Positions 24,440 through 34,012 of a DNA stretch of 64,000 nt are shown piece after piece; positions within the stretch are counted from its first letter, which is position 1, and every line of letters starts with the position of its first letter. The stretch is from Rhodobacter sp. (lineage in GTDB: Bacteria; Pseudomonadota; Alphaproteobacteria; Rhodobacterales; Rhodobacteraceae). The translations under genes and the position numbers were made by a program. Below the pieces are notes generated by a model. It searched no databases. It saw only the letters and a list, made by a program, of their open reading frames with translations, and was not told where the DNA came from. Where the stretch lies: the NCBI GenBank assembly GCA_020637595.1, contig JACKKE010000007.1, positions 175,894 through 239,893 of the forward strand, written 5' to 3'.

Positions 24440-26856
24440 GCCCGCAGTCTTTCGTTCCGGGGGTCCCACAAGGCGCCCTCGCCGTGGACGGTTGCCCGGT
24501 GGCGCTGGCCGAAGATCTCGATCTCGAGCGTGGCGCCGGGGGTGGCATGCGCGGTCTGGATCATGGCAAGGGCCACGCAGGCATTGACCCGGTATCCCCA
24601 GGCGGCTGAGGTCACTTCGCCCACGATGGTATCGCCATCCCAGACGTTGGACATGTAGGGCGGGTCGAAATCCGGGGCATCCACCGTCAGCACGGTGAAG
24701 CGTTTGGTGGGGCCCGCCTGCCGTTCCGCGTGCAGCGCCGCCTTGCCGGGGAAATCGCCCGACCAGTCGATGAACCGCCCCAGCCCCCCTTGCAGCAGCG
24801 AATAGTCGGTCGACAGGTCGCCCTTCCACGCGCGGTAAGCCTTTTCGATCCTGAGCGAATTCAGCGCCTTCATCCCGAAGGGCGTGGCCCCCGCCGCCAG
24901 AAGCGCATCGTGGATTGCCGGCGCGTCGCCCGGGTCGCAGTGGACTTCCCACCCCAGTTCGCCGGCGAAGGAGACGCGGATCAGCGCAACCTCCTTGCCC
25001 GCGACCCGGGCCCGGGTCTGCACAGACAGCCACGGCAGGGTCAGGTCGCCCTCGGTCAGCGGGGCGAGGACATCGCGCGCCCTGGGGCCGGTGACGATGA
25101 AGCAGTGGATCCTGTCGGACCAGTCTTCGAGCGTGACGCCCGCGGGCAGGCCCTGCCGCAACAGATCGGCATCATGGCTTTGCGCGACGCCTGCCGTGAT
25201 CACGCCGATGTCGTCATCACCATGGGGCAGCACGGTCATCTCTGTCACGATCCGGCCGCGCGCGTCGGGGAAATAGAGAAGACCCGTGCGACCGGGCGCC
25301 GGAATGCGCGATGCGGTGAGCGATTCGAGATGCGCGCGCGCCCCTGCACCCACGAGGCGCAGGCGCGTGAACCCCGGCAGGTCCAGCACGCCGCACCCAT
25401 CGCGCACGGCCTCGCATTCGGCCTGGATGCGGGCCTGCCAGGGGCCGTCACGCCGAAAGGTCTGCGTGGTGTCCCAACTGGTATCGTCGTCCGGTCGCGC
25501 GAACCATTCGGCGCGTTCCCAGCCATTGTAGGCGCCCATTTGCGCGCCCAGGGACCTGAGCCTGTCATGCACGGGCGACAGCTTCCTGTCCGCCCCGGCC
25601 GGCCAGCGCGCCATCGGGAAATGGATGCCGTATTCGTGGCCATAGACCTCCATCCCCTTGGCGACGCAATAGTCGTGGTCCTCGAACCCGGTAAAGCGCC
25701 GCGGATCACAGGACCACATGTCCCATTCGGTGCCGCCCTGCGTTACCCATTCCGCCAGCACCTTGCCCGCGCCGCCGGCCTGGCAGATGCCGAAGGTAAA
25801 GACACAAGCCTCGAACGCGTTGGGCACGCCGGGCATCGGGCCGATCAGCGGGTTGCCATCGGGGGTATAGGGAATGGGGCCGTTGATGACCTTTTGCAGC
25901 TTGGCCTGTTCCAGCAGCGGCACGCGCGCCATCGCATCGGCGATGTGCCATTCCAGGCGTTCCAGATCGTCGGGATAAAGCTGGAAACTGAAATCCTCGG
26001 GCATCGGGTCATCGGGGGTGGCCCAATGCGCGCGGCAGGGGTTTTCGTAGGGGCCCAGATTGAAGCCCATCTTTTCCTGCCTGAGGTAATACGAACTGTC
26101 CACGTCGCGCAGCAGCGGCAGCTTGTGGCCGGTCTCTCTGGTCCAACGCTCCAGTTCGGGGATGGTGTCGAACAGCAGATACTGATGGCTCATCACCATC
26201 ATCGGCACGCGGCGGCCGAACATGGCACCGACCCGCGCGGCATAATATCCGCCCGCGTTCACGACGATTTCGCAGCGCACCTCGCCCTTGGGGGTGTCCA
26301 GCACCCATTCGCCGCCGTCGCGGCGGGCGCCGGTAACCGGGCGGAACCGGTCGATCCGGGCGCCCATCTGGCGTGCACCCGCCGCCAGGGCCTGGGTCAG
26401 CTGCGCCGGGTCGATGTCGCCGTCATAGGGATCATACAGCGCGCCGGTCAGATCGTGCGTTTCCACGAAGGGATAGCGATCGCGGATTTCGCCGGGCGAC
26501 AGGATCGACAGATCCATCCCCTGATAGCGCCCCATGCCGACAACCTTGCGGAACTCGCGCAGGCGTTCGGCACTGTGGCCGAGACGGACGGATCCGGTGA
26601 CGTGATAGTTCATCGGATAGTCGACCGCCTCACCCAGCCCGCGATAGAGCTGGGCCGAATAGCGTTGCATGTTCATGATCGACCACGAGGAACTGAACGT
26701 CGGCACATTCCCCGCCGCGTGCCAGGTGGAGCCGGCCGTCAATTCGTTGCGTTCGAGCAGCAGGCAGTCGGTCCACCCCGCCTTGGCCAGATGATAGAGA
26801 GCCGACGTGCCGACCGCCCCACCCCCGATGATGACCACGCGCGCCGTATCGACCAT
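24436..26856 (-). CDS. FAD-dependent dimethylglycine dehydrogenase-like protein with GcvT domain (2)
   Basis: This 806-residue protein has the same build as the neighbour at 21019-23439 but is clearly divergent. It has an FAD-binding GGGAVGTSALYHL motif, TWHAAG with the likely flavin-linked His, then a middle region with NGPIPYTPDG, and a C-terminal GcvT domain. It should oxidise an N-methyl amino acid such as dimethylglycine and load tetrahydrofolate. The ATG at 26856 has AAGGAGGGG eight bases upstream, one of the strongest ribosome binding sites in the window. It is probably the first gene of a transcript running to the mttB-like gene. Confidence 0.88.
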   Translation of the reverse strand: MVDTARVVIIGGGAVGTSALYHLAKAGWTDCLLLERNELTAGSTWHAAGNVPTFSSSWSIMNMQRYSAQLYRGLGEAVDYPMNYHVTGSVRLGHSAERLREFRKVVGMGRYQGMDLSILSPGEIRDRYPFVETHDLTGALYDPYDGDIDPAQLTQALAAGARQMGARIDRFRPVTGARRDGGEWVLDTPKGEVRCEIVVNAGGYYAARVGAMFGRRVPMMVMSHQYLLFDTIPELERWTRETGHKLPLLRDVDSSYYLRQEKMGFNLGPYENPCRAHWATPDDPMPEDFSFQLYPDDLERLEWHIADAMARVPLLEQAKLQKVINGPIPYTPDGNPLIGPMPGVPNAFEACVFTFGICQAGGAGKVLAEWVTQGGTEWDMWSCDPRRFTGFEDHDYCVAKGMEVYGHEYGIHFPMARWPAGADRKLSPVHDRLRSLGAQMGAYNGWERAEWFARPDDDTSWDTTQTFRRDGPWQARIQAECEAVRDGCGVLDLPGFTRLRLVGAGARAHLESLTASRIPAPGRTGLLYFPDARGRIVTEMTVLPHGDDDIGVITAGVAQSHDADLLRQGLPAGVTLEDWSDRIHCFIVTGPRARDVLAPLTEGDLTLPWLSVQTRARVAGKEVALIRVSFAGELGWEVHCDPGDAPAIHDALLAAGATPFGMKALNSLRIEKAYRAWKGDLSTDYSLLQGGLGRFIDWSGDFPGKAALHAERQAGPTKRFTVLTVDAPDFDPPYMSNVWDGDTIVGEVTSAAWGYRVNACVALAMIQTAHATPGATLEIEIFGQRHRATVHGEGALWDPRNERLRA

Positions 26857-26931
26857 GCCGCCCCTCCTTGATGTCGGGGGCAGTATGGCGCGGCTGAGGG
26901 GCGGCTGGCAATTCGCCCGAGGAGGCCGAAT

Positions 26932-26950
26932 TGATCGGCTTTTCCGATCA
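26932..26950 (-). terminator. Hairpin after the moaD-like gene
   Basis: A perfect 7-bp stem TGATCGG/CCGATCA with a 5-base loop lies 12 bases after the stop codon of the MoaD/ThiS gene. No T tract follows, so it may only be an RNA end-stabilising hairpin or a weak terminator. Confidence 0.35.
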
Positions 26951-26961
26951 GCCCCCCGCGA

Positions 26962-27207
26962 TCAGCCGCCCTTGATCCGCTGCATCAGATAGATTTCGTT
27001 CTGCGCGGTCACGGCGCGATGCAAGCCCCCGGTCAGCACCTCGCCGTCGATCACCACCGACACGCCGGCGTCGATCACCGGCTTCAGGCCCGGATGCGCC
27101 CGGACCAGCGCATCCAGCATCTGACCGACGGTCTCGGCCTCGACCGGGACCACAAGCGCCCCGTCGGTGAAGCGCCTGAGCCCGGACCACAGATGAACCT
27201 CAACCAC
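26962..27207 (-). CDS. MoaD/ThiS family sulfur-carrier protein
   Basis: This 81-residue ubiquitin-like protein ends in the Gly-Gly needed for adenylation and thiocarboxylate formation. MoaD and ThiS donate sulfur to molybdopterin and thiamine. The gene overlaps the end of the molybdenum hydroxylase large-subunit gene by eight bases and is the last of the four-gene set. This suggests that it supplies sulfur for that enzyme's cofactor, but the partner is not proven. LVRAHPGL and DGEVLTGGL fit the MoaD pattern. Confidence 0.8.
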   Translation of the reverse strand: MVEVHLWSGLRRFTDGALVVPVEAETVGQMLDALVRAHPGLKPVIDAGVSVVIDGEVLTGGLHRAVTAQNEIYLMQRIKGG

Positions 27208-29446
27208 GGCCCTGCATCGCCTTGATGATTTTTGCGGGTGTGATTGGGAGGTGTCTGATGCGTTTTCCGGTTGCGGCGTGGATGGCGTTTGCGATGGCGG
27301 GGAGGGGGGGCGTGATGCCCGTTTCGCCGACGCCGCGGACGCCGTAGGGGTGTCCCGGGTTGGGGACCTCGACGATGACGGTGTCGATCATCGGCAGGTC
27401 CGAGGCCACCGGCACGCGGTAGTCCAGGAAGATCGGGTTCTGCAGCCGACCGTCCTCGCCATAGACATACTCCTCGTTCAGGGCCCAGCCGATGCCCTGC
27501 GCCGCGCCGCCCTGATACTGCCCCTCGACATAGGACGGGTGGATCGCCCGGCCCGCGTCCTGCACCACCAGGTAGCGCAGGACCGTCGTGCGGCCGGTCT
27601 CGGGGTCGACCTCGACATCCACGACATGCGTGCCGAAGGACGCGCCGACGCCGTCGGGCGTGGCCTCGTGGTGGCCCGAGATCGGCCCCCCCGTCTTGCC
27701 CATGCTCGCGCCGATCTCGGCGATGGTCATCGGCTCGAACCGGCCGGCGTTCTCGCCCGCGGGATGCGCCGCGCCGTCCCGCCAGGTCACCGCCTCGGGG
27801 TCGATGTCCCAGGCCGCCGCCGCCCGCCGGCACATCTCGCGGATCGCCTGGCCCGTCGCCACGACCGCCGCCTTGCCGCTGGCAAAGGTCGCCCGGCTGC
27901 CATGCGTGGGCTCGTTCACCCCCAGCGCCCCGGTCTCGACCACGTTCACGCGCACGTCCTCGTAGGGGATGCCCAGCGTTTCCGCCACCATCAGCCCGAT
28001 CGACGCCCGCGACCCGCCGATGTCCGGCGTGCCCACCGACACCTGCACCGTGCCATCCTCGCCGATCGCCATCGACACCGAGGTCTCGCCGCCATGGTTG
28101 AACCAGTAGCCCGTGGCGATGCCCCGCCCCTGGTTCGGGCCCAGCGGAACCTGCAGGTTGGGATGCGCCGAGACCGCGTCGAGCACCTCTTCAAGCCCGA
28201 TCCGCGCAAAGGTCGGCCCGTAGCTGGCCTTCATCCCCTCGCGCACCGCGTTCGTCCGCCGCACCGCCAGCGGATCCAGCCCCAGCTCGCGCGCCATCTC
28301 GTCGATCAGGCTTTCCACCGCGAACGCCCCCATCGGCGATCCCGGCGCCCGGTAGGCCGCGCATTTCGGACGGTTCGCCAGAACGTCATAGCCCAGATGG
28401 TGGATCGCCGGGATGTGATAGGGCGCGAAGCAGCAAAACAGCGCCATGTCCACCGGCGCCCCGGGAAAGGCACCGCCCTGCATCCGGAACTCGGCCCGCG
28501 CCGCCGTCAGCGTCCCGTCCGACTTCATCCCCAGCGTCACGTCCATCGACGCCGACGCCGTCGGACCCGTCGCCCCGCAGAACCTCGGACCGGCTCATCA
28601 CCAGCTTCACCGGCCGACCACCCGCCTTGCGGCTGAGCGCCAGCGCCGGGGGCTCCATGAAGATCGTCGTCTTGCCCCGAACCCGCCGCCGATCTCGGAC
28701 GGCGTCACCCCTGAGCTGCGACGCCTCGAGACCCAGCACACCCGCGCACATCTGCCGGATATACCACTGGCCCTGCGTGCAGACCCACATCTCGCCCTTG
28801 CCATCCGCGCCAAGCTGGCCCACGCAGGCGTGCGGCTCGATATAGCCACGGTGCGTCGCCTCGGTCCGGTAGCGCGCCGTGCGCACCAGATCCGCCGCCG
28901 CCAGACCGGCCTCGACATCGCCATGACCGAAGTCGATCACCCGCACCACGTTCGGATGAAGACCCTCGGGCACCGAATGATCCGCAGCGCCCGCCCGGAT
29001 CACCGGCGCCCCTCGGCCATCGCCGCGTCGACATCGGTCACATGCGGCAGAACCTCGTAGGTGACCTCGACCAGCTTCGCCGCATCCTGCGCCAGCAGCG
29101 CCGAGGTCGCCGCGACCGCCGCAACCGCGTGCCCGTCATACAGCGCCCGCTCGCCTGCGATCGTGTTCTCCTGCAGGTTCCAGGTCTCGCCCGTCAGCCC
29201 CTCGGGGAAGTCGGCGCGCGTCACCACCGCCTTCACCCCCTTCAGCGCCAGCGCCTTCGAGGCGTCGATCTTCACGATCCGCGCATGCGCGTGCGGCGAA
29301 CGCACCACCGCCGCGTGCAGCATGTTCGACGCCGCGTAATCCGCGCCATACCGCGCCCGGCCCGTCACCTTGTCCAGACCGTCGGGACGGTTCGGACGGG
29401 TGCCGATATACTTGAACGTGCTCCTGATCTCGTCCTTCGGCATCAC
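27200..29446 (-). pseudogene. Xanthine dehydrogenase family molybdopterin-binding subunit, four frameshifts
   Basis: This is the large subunit of a molybdenum hydroxylase of about 748 residues. Seen in order are the N-terminal domain (GLDKVTGRARYGADY), a GGGFGGKT-like motif, an AYRAPGSP motif near residue 364 (not the AYRCSFR of form I CO dehydrogenase), and GVGETGITPP with the catalytic Glu near the C-terminus. The reading frame breaks at four C runs of four bases: 29009-29012, 28708-28711, 28675-28678 and 28573-28576. The shifts cancel, so the 5' and 3' parts are in the same frame. This suggests sequencing errors or very recent decay. The substrate is unknown; related enzymes hydroxylate N-heterocycles or aldehydes. 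Confidence 0.82.
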
Positions 29447-29925
29447 GCGGCCCCCCTCAGTTCCGCCGCCGCGTCCTGAACGGCGCGGATGATCTTGTCA
29501 TAGCCCGTGCAGCGGCACAGGTTCCCGGCCAGCCAGTAGCGGATCTCGCTCTCGCTGGGATCGGGGTTCTCCTCCAGCAGCGCCTTCGCCGCCACCAGGA
29601 TCCCCGGCGTGCAGAAACCGCATTGCAGCGCCGCGTGTTCGATGAACTTGCGCTGCAGCGGATGCAGCGTGCCGTCCGGCGACGCCATCCCCTCGATCGT
29701 CTCGATGCTGCGCCCCTCGGCCTCGACGCCCAGCACCAGGCACGACGACACCAGAACCCCGTCCAGACGCACCGAACAGGCCCCGCAATCGCCCGTGCCG
29801 CAGCCTTCCTTCGAGCCCGTCAGACCAAGATGGTCGCGCAGGCAATCGAGCAGCGTCTCGCGCGGGTCCGCCAGAAAGTCCACCGCATCGCCGTTGACGG
29901 TGGTGGTCACATGGATCTTGCTCAT
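29443..29925 (-). CDS. (2Fe-2S)-binding small subunit of the molybdenum hydroxylase
   Basis: This 160-residue subunit has two [2Fe-2S] clusters. The plant-ferredoxin-type cysteines are in KEGCGTGDCGAC and a later single Cys (SCLVL); the second cluster is in QCGFCTPG and CRCTGY. This is the CoxS/XdhA-type electron-transfer subunit. Its ends overlap both neighbours by four bases, so the three subunits are translated together. Confidence 0.94.
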   Translation of the reverse strand: MSKIHVTTTVNGDAVDFLADPRETLLDCLRDHLGLTGSKEGCGTGDCGACSVRLDGVLVSSCLVLGVEAEGRSIETIEGMASPDGTLHPLQRKFIEHAALQCGFCTPGILVAAKALLEENPDPSESEIRYWLAGNLCRCTGYDKIIRAVQDAAAELRGAA

Positions 29926-30803
29926 TGCGCGGCTCCTTTCGCGCGGTTTCCTTTCGCGCGGTTGTAGGCGGTCACAGCCACGCGCCGCGCCAGAACGCCC
30001 GCCACATGGGTGCGGAATTCGGCCGTGCCGCGCTTGTCGCTGATGGGTTTCGCGGCCGCGCGGGCAGCAGCGGCCAGCGCGTCCAGCGCAGCCTCATCCA
30101 GCCGGGTGCCGACGATCGCCTGCGCGCAGGCCTCGACCAGCAGCACCGTCGGCGCGACCGCGCCCAGCGCCACCCGCGCCTCGACGATCGTGTCGCCGTC
30201 AAGCCGCAGGTTCACCGCGCAGCCCACGACCGCGATGTCCATCTCGGTCCGCGGGATGAACCGCTCATAGGCATCGCCCCCCTGCGCCCCGCGCGCCGGC
30301 AGGTGGATCGCCGCGATCACCTCGCCGGGTTGCAGCGCGGTCCGGCCGGGACCCGCCGGGATATCCGCGATCGCCATCCGCCGCCGACCCTCGGGGCCGA
30401 CCACCGTCGCCGTCGCCCCCGCCGCGACCAGACCCGGAACACCGTCCGCCGCCGGAGACCCGTTGCACAGGTTCCCCGCCAGCGTCGCCCGGCCCTGAAC
30501 CTGCGTCGAGCCGACCAGACCCATCCCCTCGACAACGCCGGGCCAGTCCGACACCAGCCCCGGCGTCGCACCCAGCGCCGCGCCCGAAACCGCCGCCCCG
30601 ATCGTCCAGCCGCCGTCGCCCTCGCGCGTGATCGAACCCACGCCAGGAATGCGCTTCAGATCAATCAGATCGTCCGGCGTCACCGAACCCGCGCGAAGCT
30701 GAACGAGAACATCCGTGCCCCCCGCCAGAAAACGCGTCACCCCAGACGCTCCCGCCGCAACACGCGACGCCGCCTCAAACGTCAATGGACTATGATACCG
30801 CAT
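29922..30803 (-). CDS. FAD-binding subunit of the molybdenum hydroxylase
   Basis: This 293-residue subunit is of the CoxM type, passing electrons from the Fe-S subunit via FAD. The FAD loops FLAGGTDVLVQLRAG (about residue 30) and TLAGNLCNGSPAAD (about residue 110) are typical. The ATG at 30803 follows AGGAGACGAC. It is the first gene of the overlapping set medium-small-large-moaD and lies 127 bases after the semialdehyde dehydrogenase gene on the same strand. Confidence 0.93.
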   Translation of the reverse strand: MRYHSPLTFEAASRVAAGASGVTRFLAGGTDVLVQLRAGSVTPDDLIDLKRIPGVGSITREGDGGWTIGAAVSGAALGATPGLVSDWPGVVEGMGLVGSTQVQGRATLAGNLCNGSPAADGVPGLVAAGATATVVGPEGRRRMAIADIPAGPGRTALQPGEVIAAIHLPARGAQGGDAYERFIPRTEMDIAVVGCAVNLRLDGDTIVEARVALGAVAPTVLLVEACAQAIVGTRLDEAALDALAAAARAAAKPISDKRGTAEFRTHVAGVLARRVAVTAYNRAKGNRAKGAAQ

Positions 30804-30930
30804 GTCGTCTCCTGTCTGTCGCGCGCACAGTGCGCGATGACCGCGGTCCTGTGCAAGAGGGGCCCAGGCCGAAACACGAACCGGCGCCACCCCGCGAGGG
30901 GGCAGCGCCGTTCGCGTCGCGGCAGGGGTA

Positions 30931-32409
30931 TCAGATGCTGAGGCAGACGTATTTCAGTTCGAGAAAATCCTCGATCCCGAAATGCGAGCCTTCGCGCCCC
31001 AGACCCGATTGCTTGACGCCGCCAAACGGCGCAACCTCGGTCGAGATGATGCCCGTGTTCACGCCGACGATGCCGTATTCCAGCGCCTCCTGCACGCGGG
31101 TGATGCGGCCGACGTTCTGCGCGTAGAAATAGCAGGCCAGGCCAAAGATCGTGTCATTGGCGTACTGGATCGCTTCCGCCTCGGTCTCGAACTTGAAAAG
31201 CGGCGCGAGGGGACCAAAGGTTTCCTCTTGCGCGACCTTCATGCCCTGGGTCACGCCGGTCACCACCGTGGGCTCGAAGAACGTGCCGCCCAGCGCGTGC
31301 CGCTTGCCACCCGACAGCAACGCACCGCCGTGGTCGAGCACATCCTTGATATGTTCCTCGACCTTGCTGACCGCGGCCGCGTTGATCAGGGGGCCGGTGG
31401 TGATGCCGGCATCCAGCCCGTCGCCCACGTTCAGCTTCTCGACCGCGGCGCGCAGCTTTTCGGCAAAGGCGTCATAGACGCCCGCCTGCACATAGATGCG
31501 GTTCGCGCAAACGCAGGTCTGGCCGTTGTTGCGGAACTTGGACATCATCGCGCCCTCGACCGCCGCATCCAGGTCTGCGTCGTCGAACACGATGAAAGGC
31601 GCGTTGCCGCCCAGCTCCATCGAGCATTTCATCACCTGATCGGCGGCTTGCCTGAGCAGGATGCGCCCGACTTCGGTCGAGCCGGTGAAGGTCAGCTTGC
31701 GCACCGACGGGTTTTCGCAGAATTCCTTGCCGATGTCCGACGAACGCGACGAGGGCACGACCGAGAACAGCCCTTTGGGCACGCCCGCGCGTTCCGCCAG
31801 AACCGCCATGGCGATGGCCGAGAGGGGCGTTTCCGCCGCCGGGCGCGCGACAAAACCGCAGCCCGCCGCCAGCGCGGGCGCGACCTTGCGGGCAATCATC
31901 GCGTTGGGGAAGTTCCAGGGCGTGATCGAGCCGACGACACCCACCGGCTGCTTCAGCACGGTGATGCGCTTGTCGCGCAAATGCCCGGGAATCGTCTCGC
32001 CATAGATGCGCTTGGCTTCCTCGCCGAACCATTCGACAAAGGCCGCGCCATACAGGATCTCGCCCTTGGCCTCGGGCAGGGGCTTGCCCATCTCGGCGGT
32101 CAGGATCGTGCCCAGGTCATCGACATTGGCGACCATCAGGTCATACCACTTGCGCAAGATCGCGGCGCGTTCCTTGCCTGTGCGGGCCTTCCACTCCTGC
32201 ATGGCGTTGTCGGCGGCGACGATGGCGCGAGCGACCTCGGCCCGGCTGAGGTCCGCAACCTGCGCGATCACGTCGCCGCGCGCGGGGTTGGTCACGGCGA
32301 AGGTCCTGCCGTCATCCGCATCGATCCATTCGCCGGCGACATAGGCGCGCGTTTCGAACAGCGAGGGGTCCTTGAGAAGAGCGCGAAGATCGGTAGGCTG
32401 GTCCAACAT
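30931..32409 (-). CDS. NAD(P)-dependent succinate-semialdehyde dehydrogenase-type protein
   Basis: This aldehyde dehydrogenase of 492 residues is of the GabD group. The active-site cysteine lies in NNGQTCVCANR, the general base in MELGGNAPF, and the nucleotide loop in FTGSTEVGR. It oxidises a semialdehyde such as succinate semialdehyde to the acid. The ATG at 32409 follows GAGG. Its position upstream of a molybdenum hydroxylase and beside a divergent kynurenine-formamidase-like hydrolase suggests a ring-cleavage or amine catabolic route, but the substrate is open. Confidence 0.88.
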   Translation of the reverse strand: MLDQPTDLRALLKDPSLFETRAYVAGEWIDADDGRTFAVTNPARGDVIAQVADLSRAEVARAIVAADNAMQEWKARTGKERAAILRKWYDLMVANVDDLGTILTAEMGKPLPEAKGEILYGAAFVEWFGEEAKRIYGETIPGHLRDKRITVLKQPVGVVGSITPWNFPNAMIARKVAPALAAGCGFVARPAAETPLSAIAMAVLAERAGVPKGLFSVVPSSRSSDIGKEFCENPSVRKLTFTGSTEVGRILLRQAADQVMKCSMELGGNAPFIVFDDADLDAAVEGAMMSKFRNNGQTCVCANRIYVQAGVYDAFAEKLRAAVEKLNVGDGLDAGITTGPLINAAAVSKVEEHIKDVLDHGGALLSGGKRHALGGTFFEPTVVTGVTQGMKVAQEETFGPLAPLFKFETEAEAIQYANDTIFGLACYFYAQNVGRITRVQEALEYGIVGVNTGIISTEVAPFGGVKQSGLGREGSHFGIEDFLELKYVCLSI

Positions 32410-32499
32410 GATGTCCTCATCGTCTGGGGGCCGCCAGCGCGGCGCGGGTGATGGCATTCTGACCACAAATTACTTAACAACGCAAGCAATGGCGCCCAT

Positions 32500-33294
32500 A
32501 TGCACAAAGATCTGAGCCGCGACTATGCCAACGGCGATTTCATCGCAAAGGCAGAGTCCTATCCCCCCAGCTGGGCCGCCGCAGCCGAGGCGACGCGCAA
32601 GCGCCTGGGCGACCGTGCCCGCACCGGGCTGCGCTACGGGGATCGCGCGCGGCAGACACTGGACCTGTTCCTGCCCGAAACCACCACCCCCGCGGGGCTG
32701 ATGGTCTTTGTCCACGGTGGATACTGGATGGGCGGCGAGGCCGCAAGCTGGTCGCACCTGGCCGAGGGCGCGCTGGCCCGGGACTGGGCCGTCGTGATGC
32801 CGTCCTATACCCTGGCGCCGGACGCCCGCATCCACCAGATCACCGACGAGATCGACAGCGCGATCGGCATGGCCGCCGATCTGATCCCCGGGGGACCGAT
32901 CGTGGTCACGGGCCATTCCGCCGGCGGTCACCTGAGCGCGCGCATGGCCTGCGCGGATCGCGATCCCGCCTGGGCCGGGCGGCTGGCGCGGGTGCTTCCG
33001 ATCTCGCCGCTGGCGGACCTGCGCCCGTTGATGCAGACCGCCATGAACCAGACACTGCACCTGGACTTGCCCGAGGCCGAGCGCGAAAGCCCTGCCCTGC
33101 TGGTGCGGCGCGCCGGTGTCGATTGCACGGTCTGGGTCGGCGGCCAGGAACGCCCGGCCTTTCTGTGGCAGGCGCGGCTTCTGTCCGAGGAATGGGATTG
33201 CGCCTGGCATGTCGAACCGGGGCTGCACCACTTCAACGTGATCGACGCGCTTGCGGATCCCGAAAGCCTGCTGGTGCGGACGCTGCTGGACTGA
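32500..33294 (+). CDS. Alpha/beta hydrolase, kynurenine-formamidase-like
   Basis: This 264-residue serine hydrolase has the oxyanion HGGYW motif (about residue 71), the nucleophile elbow GHSAGGH (about residue 145), and a C-terminal His in LHHFN. The HGGYW form is typical of bacterial and yeast arylformamidase-like enzymes. It is transcribed divergently from the semialdehyde dehydrogenase, across a 90-base AT-richer gap that must hold both promoters. Its ATG (32500) has no clear Shine-Dalgarno sequence; GGCGCC only precedes it. Confidence 0.85.
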   Translation: MHKDLSRDYANGDFIAKAESYPPSWAAAAEATRKRLGDRARTGLRYGDRARQTLDLFLPETTTPAGLMVFVHGGYWMGGEAASWSHLAEGALARDWAVVMPSYTLAPDARIHQITDEIDSAIGMAADLIPGGPIVVTGHSAGGHLSARMACADRDPAWAGRLARVLPISPLADLRPLMQTAMNQTLHLDLPEAERESPALLVRRAGVDCTVWVGGQERPAFLWQARLLSEEWDCAWHVEPGLHHFNVIDALADPESLLVRTLLD

Positions 33295-33314
33295 CCCCAC
33301 GGGGCCACCGGGCG

Positions 33315-33791
33315 TCACAGTCTGGAACTGATGACCCCGGTGTTGAACCCGCCCATCCGCAATTCACCGAACAGGCGCTGGTATTCGATCTTTGGGCAGC
33401 GGTTCTGGATGAAATTCACTCCGCGCTCTGCACACATCGCCCGCGCCTCGTCGCTGACGACACCGATCTGCAACCAGACGGTGCGCAGCCCGGGCAGGTG
33501 ATCCAGCGCCTCGCGGACGATGGGAGCCACATGCTCGGACCGGCGAAAGACGTCGAGCATGTCCACCTCGGGGGGCAGATCGCGCACACCGGCGACGACG
33601 GTCGCGCCCAGCAGCGTCTCGCCCGCATGGCCGGGGTTCACGGGGATCACCCGCATCCCCCTGAGGCCCAGGTAGCGCGCCACGAAATAGCTGGGGCGCA
33701 CGGGATTGGGGGACACGCCGACCACCCCCACCACGCGGATGGATCGCAGGATGTCACGCAGGGTGGAATCGTCGGGGGCATCTTGGGTCAT
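33315..33791 (-). CDS. CoA-binding domain protein
   Basis: This 158-residue protein is a single Rossmann-like CoA-binding domain (family CoA_binding_2), with VVGVVGVSPNPVRPSYFVARYL near the start, VNPGHAGETLLG, and WLQIGVVSDEA. It lacks the ligase domains of succinyl-CoA synthetase. Biochemical role is unknown for these stand-alone proteins. It is convergent with the hydrolase gene. The ATG at 33791 is chosen over the upstream frame extension. Confidence 0.85.
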   Translation of the reverse strand: MTQDAPDDSTLRDILRSIRVVGVVGVSPNPVRPSYFVARYLGLRGMRVIPVNPGHAGETLLGATVVAGVRDLPPEVDMLDVFRRSEHVAPIVREALDHLPGLRTVWLQIGVVSDEARAMCAERGVNFIQNRCPKIEYQRLFGELRMGGFNTGVISSRL

Positions 33792-33850
33792 GACACAAGC
33801 TTTGCAATTTGCACGCCATCGCCACAAGCCCCCGTGCCGCGCGGCCCATG

Positions 33851-33878
33851 AAAAAGCGCCCGGCTGGAAACCGGGCGC
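33851..33878 (-). terminator. Rho-independent terminator downstream of rlmB
   Basis: On the minus strand an 8-bp stem GCGCCCGG/CCGGGCGC (33856-33863 with 33871-33878) with a 7-base loop is followed by five T. It lies 134 bases after the rlmB stop codon and before the CoA-binding gene. Confidence 0.7.
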
Positions 33879-34012
33879 AGTCGGGAACGAGGGACAGTGG
33901 AGGAAACGCGAGAGTTCCGGCTCGCCGCTTCATGTGTTGATATGGGCACGCCCCCGGAAAAAAGAAGAGGGGTCGCGTTTTCGTGATTGCGGCATGCCGG
34001 CGCCGGCGGGGC

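Noticed and set aside
27200..29446. CO dehydrogenase large subunit (coxL form I)
   Set aside because: The active-site motif is AYRAPGSP rather than AYRCSFR, and no coxD/E/F-type maturation genes are nearby. Only the general xanthine dehydrogenase family can be stated.
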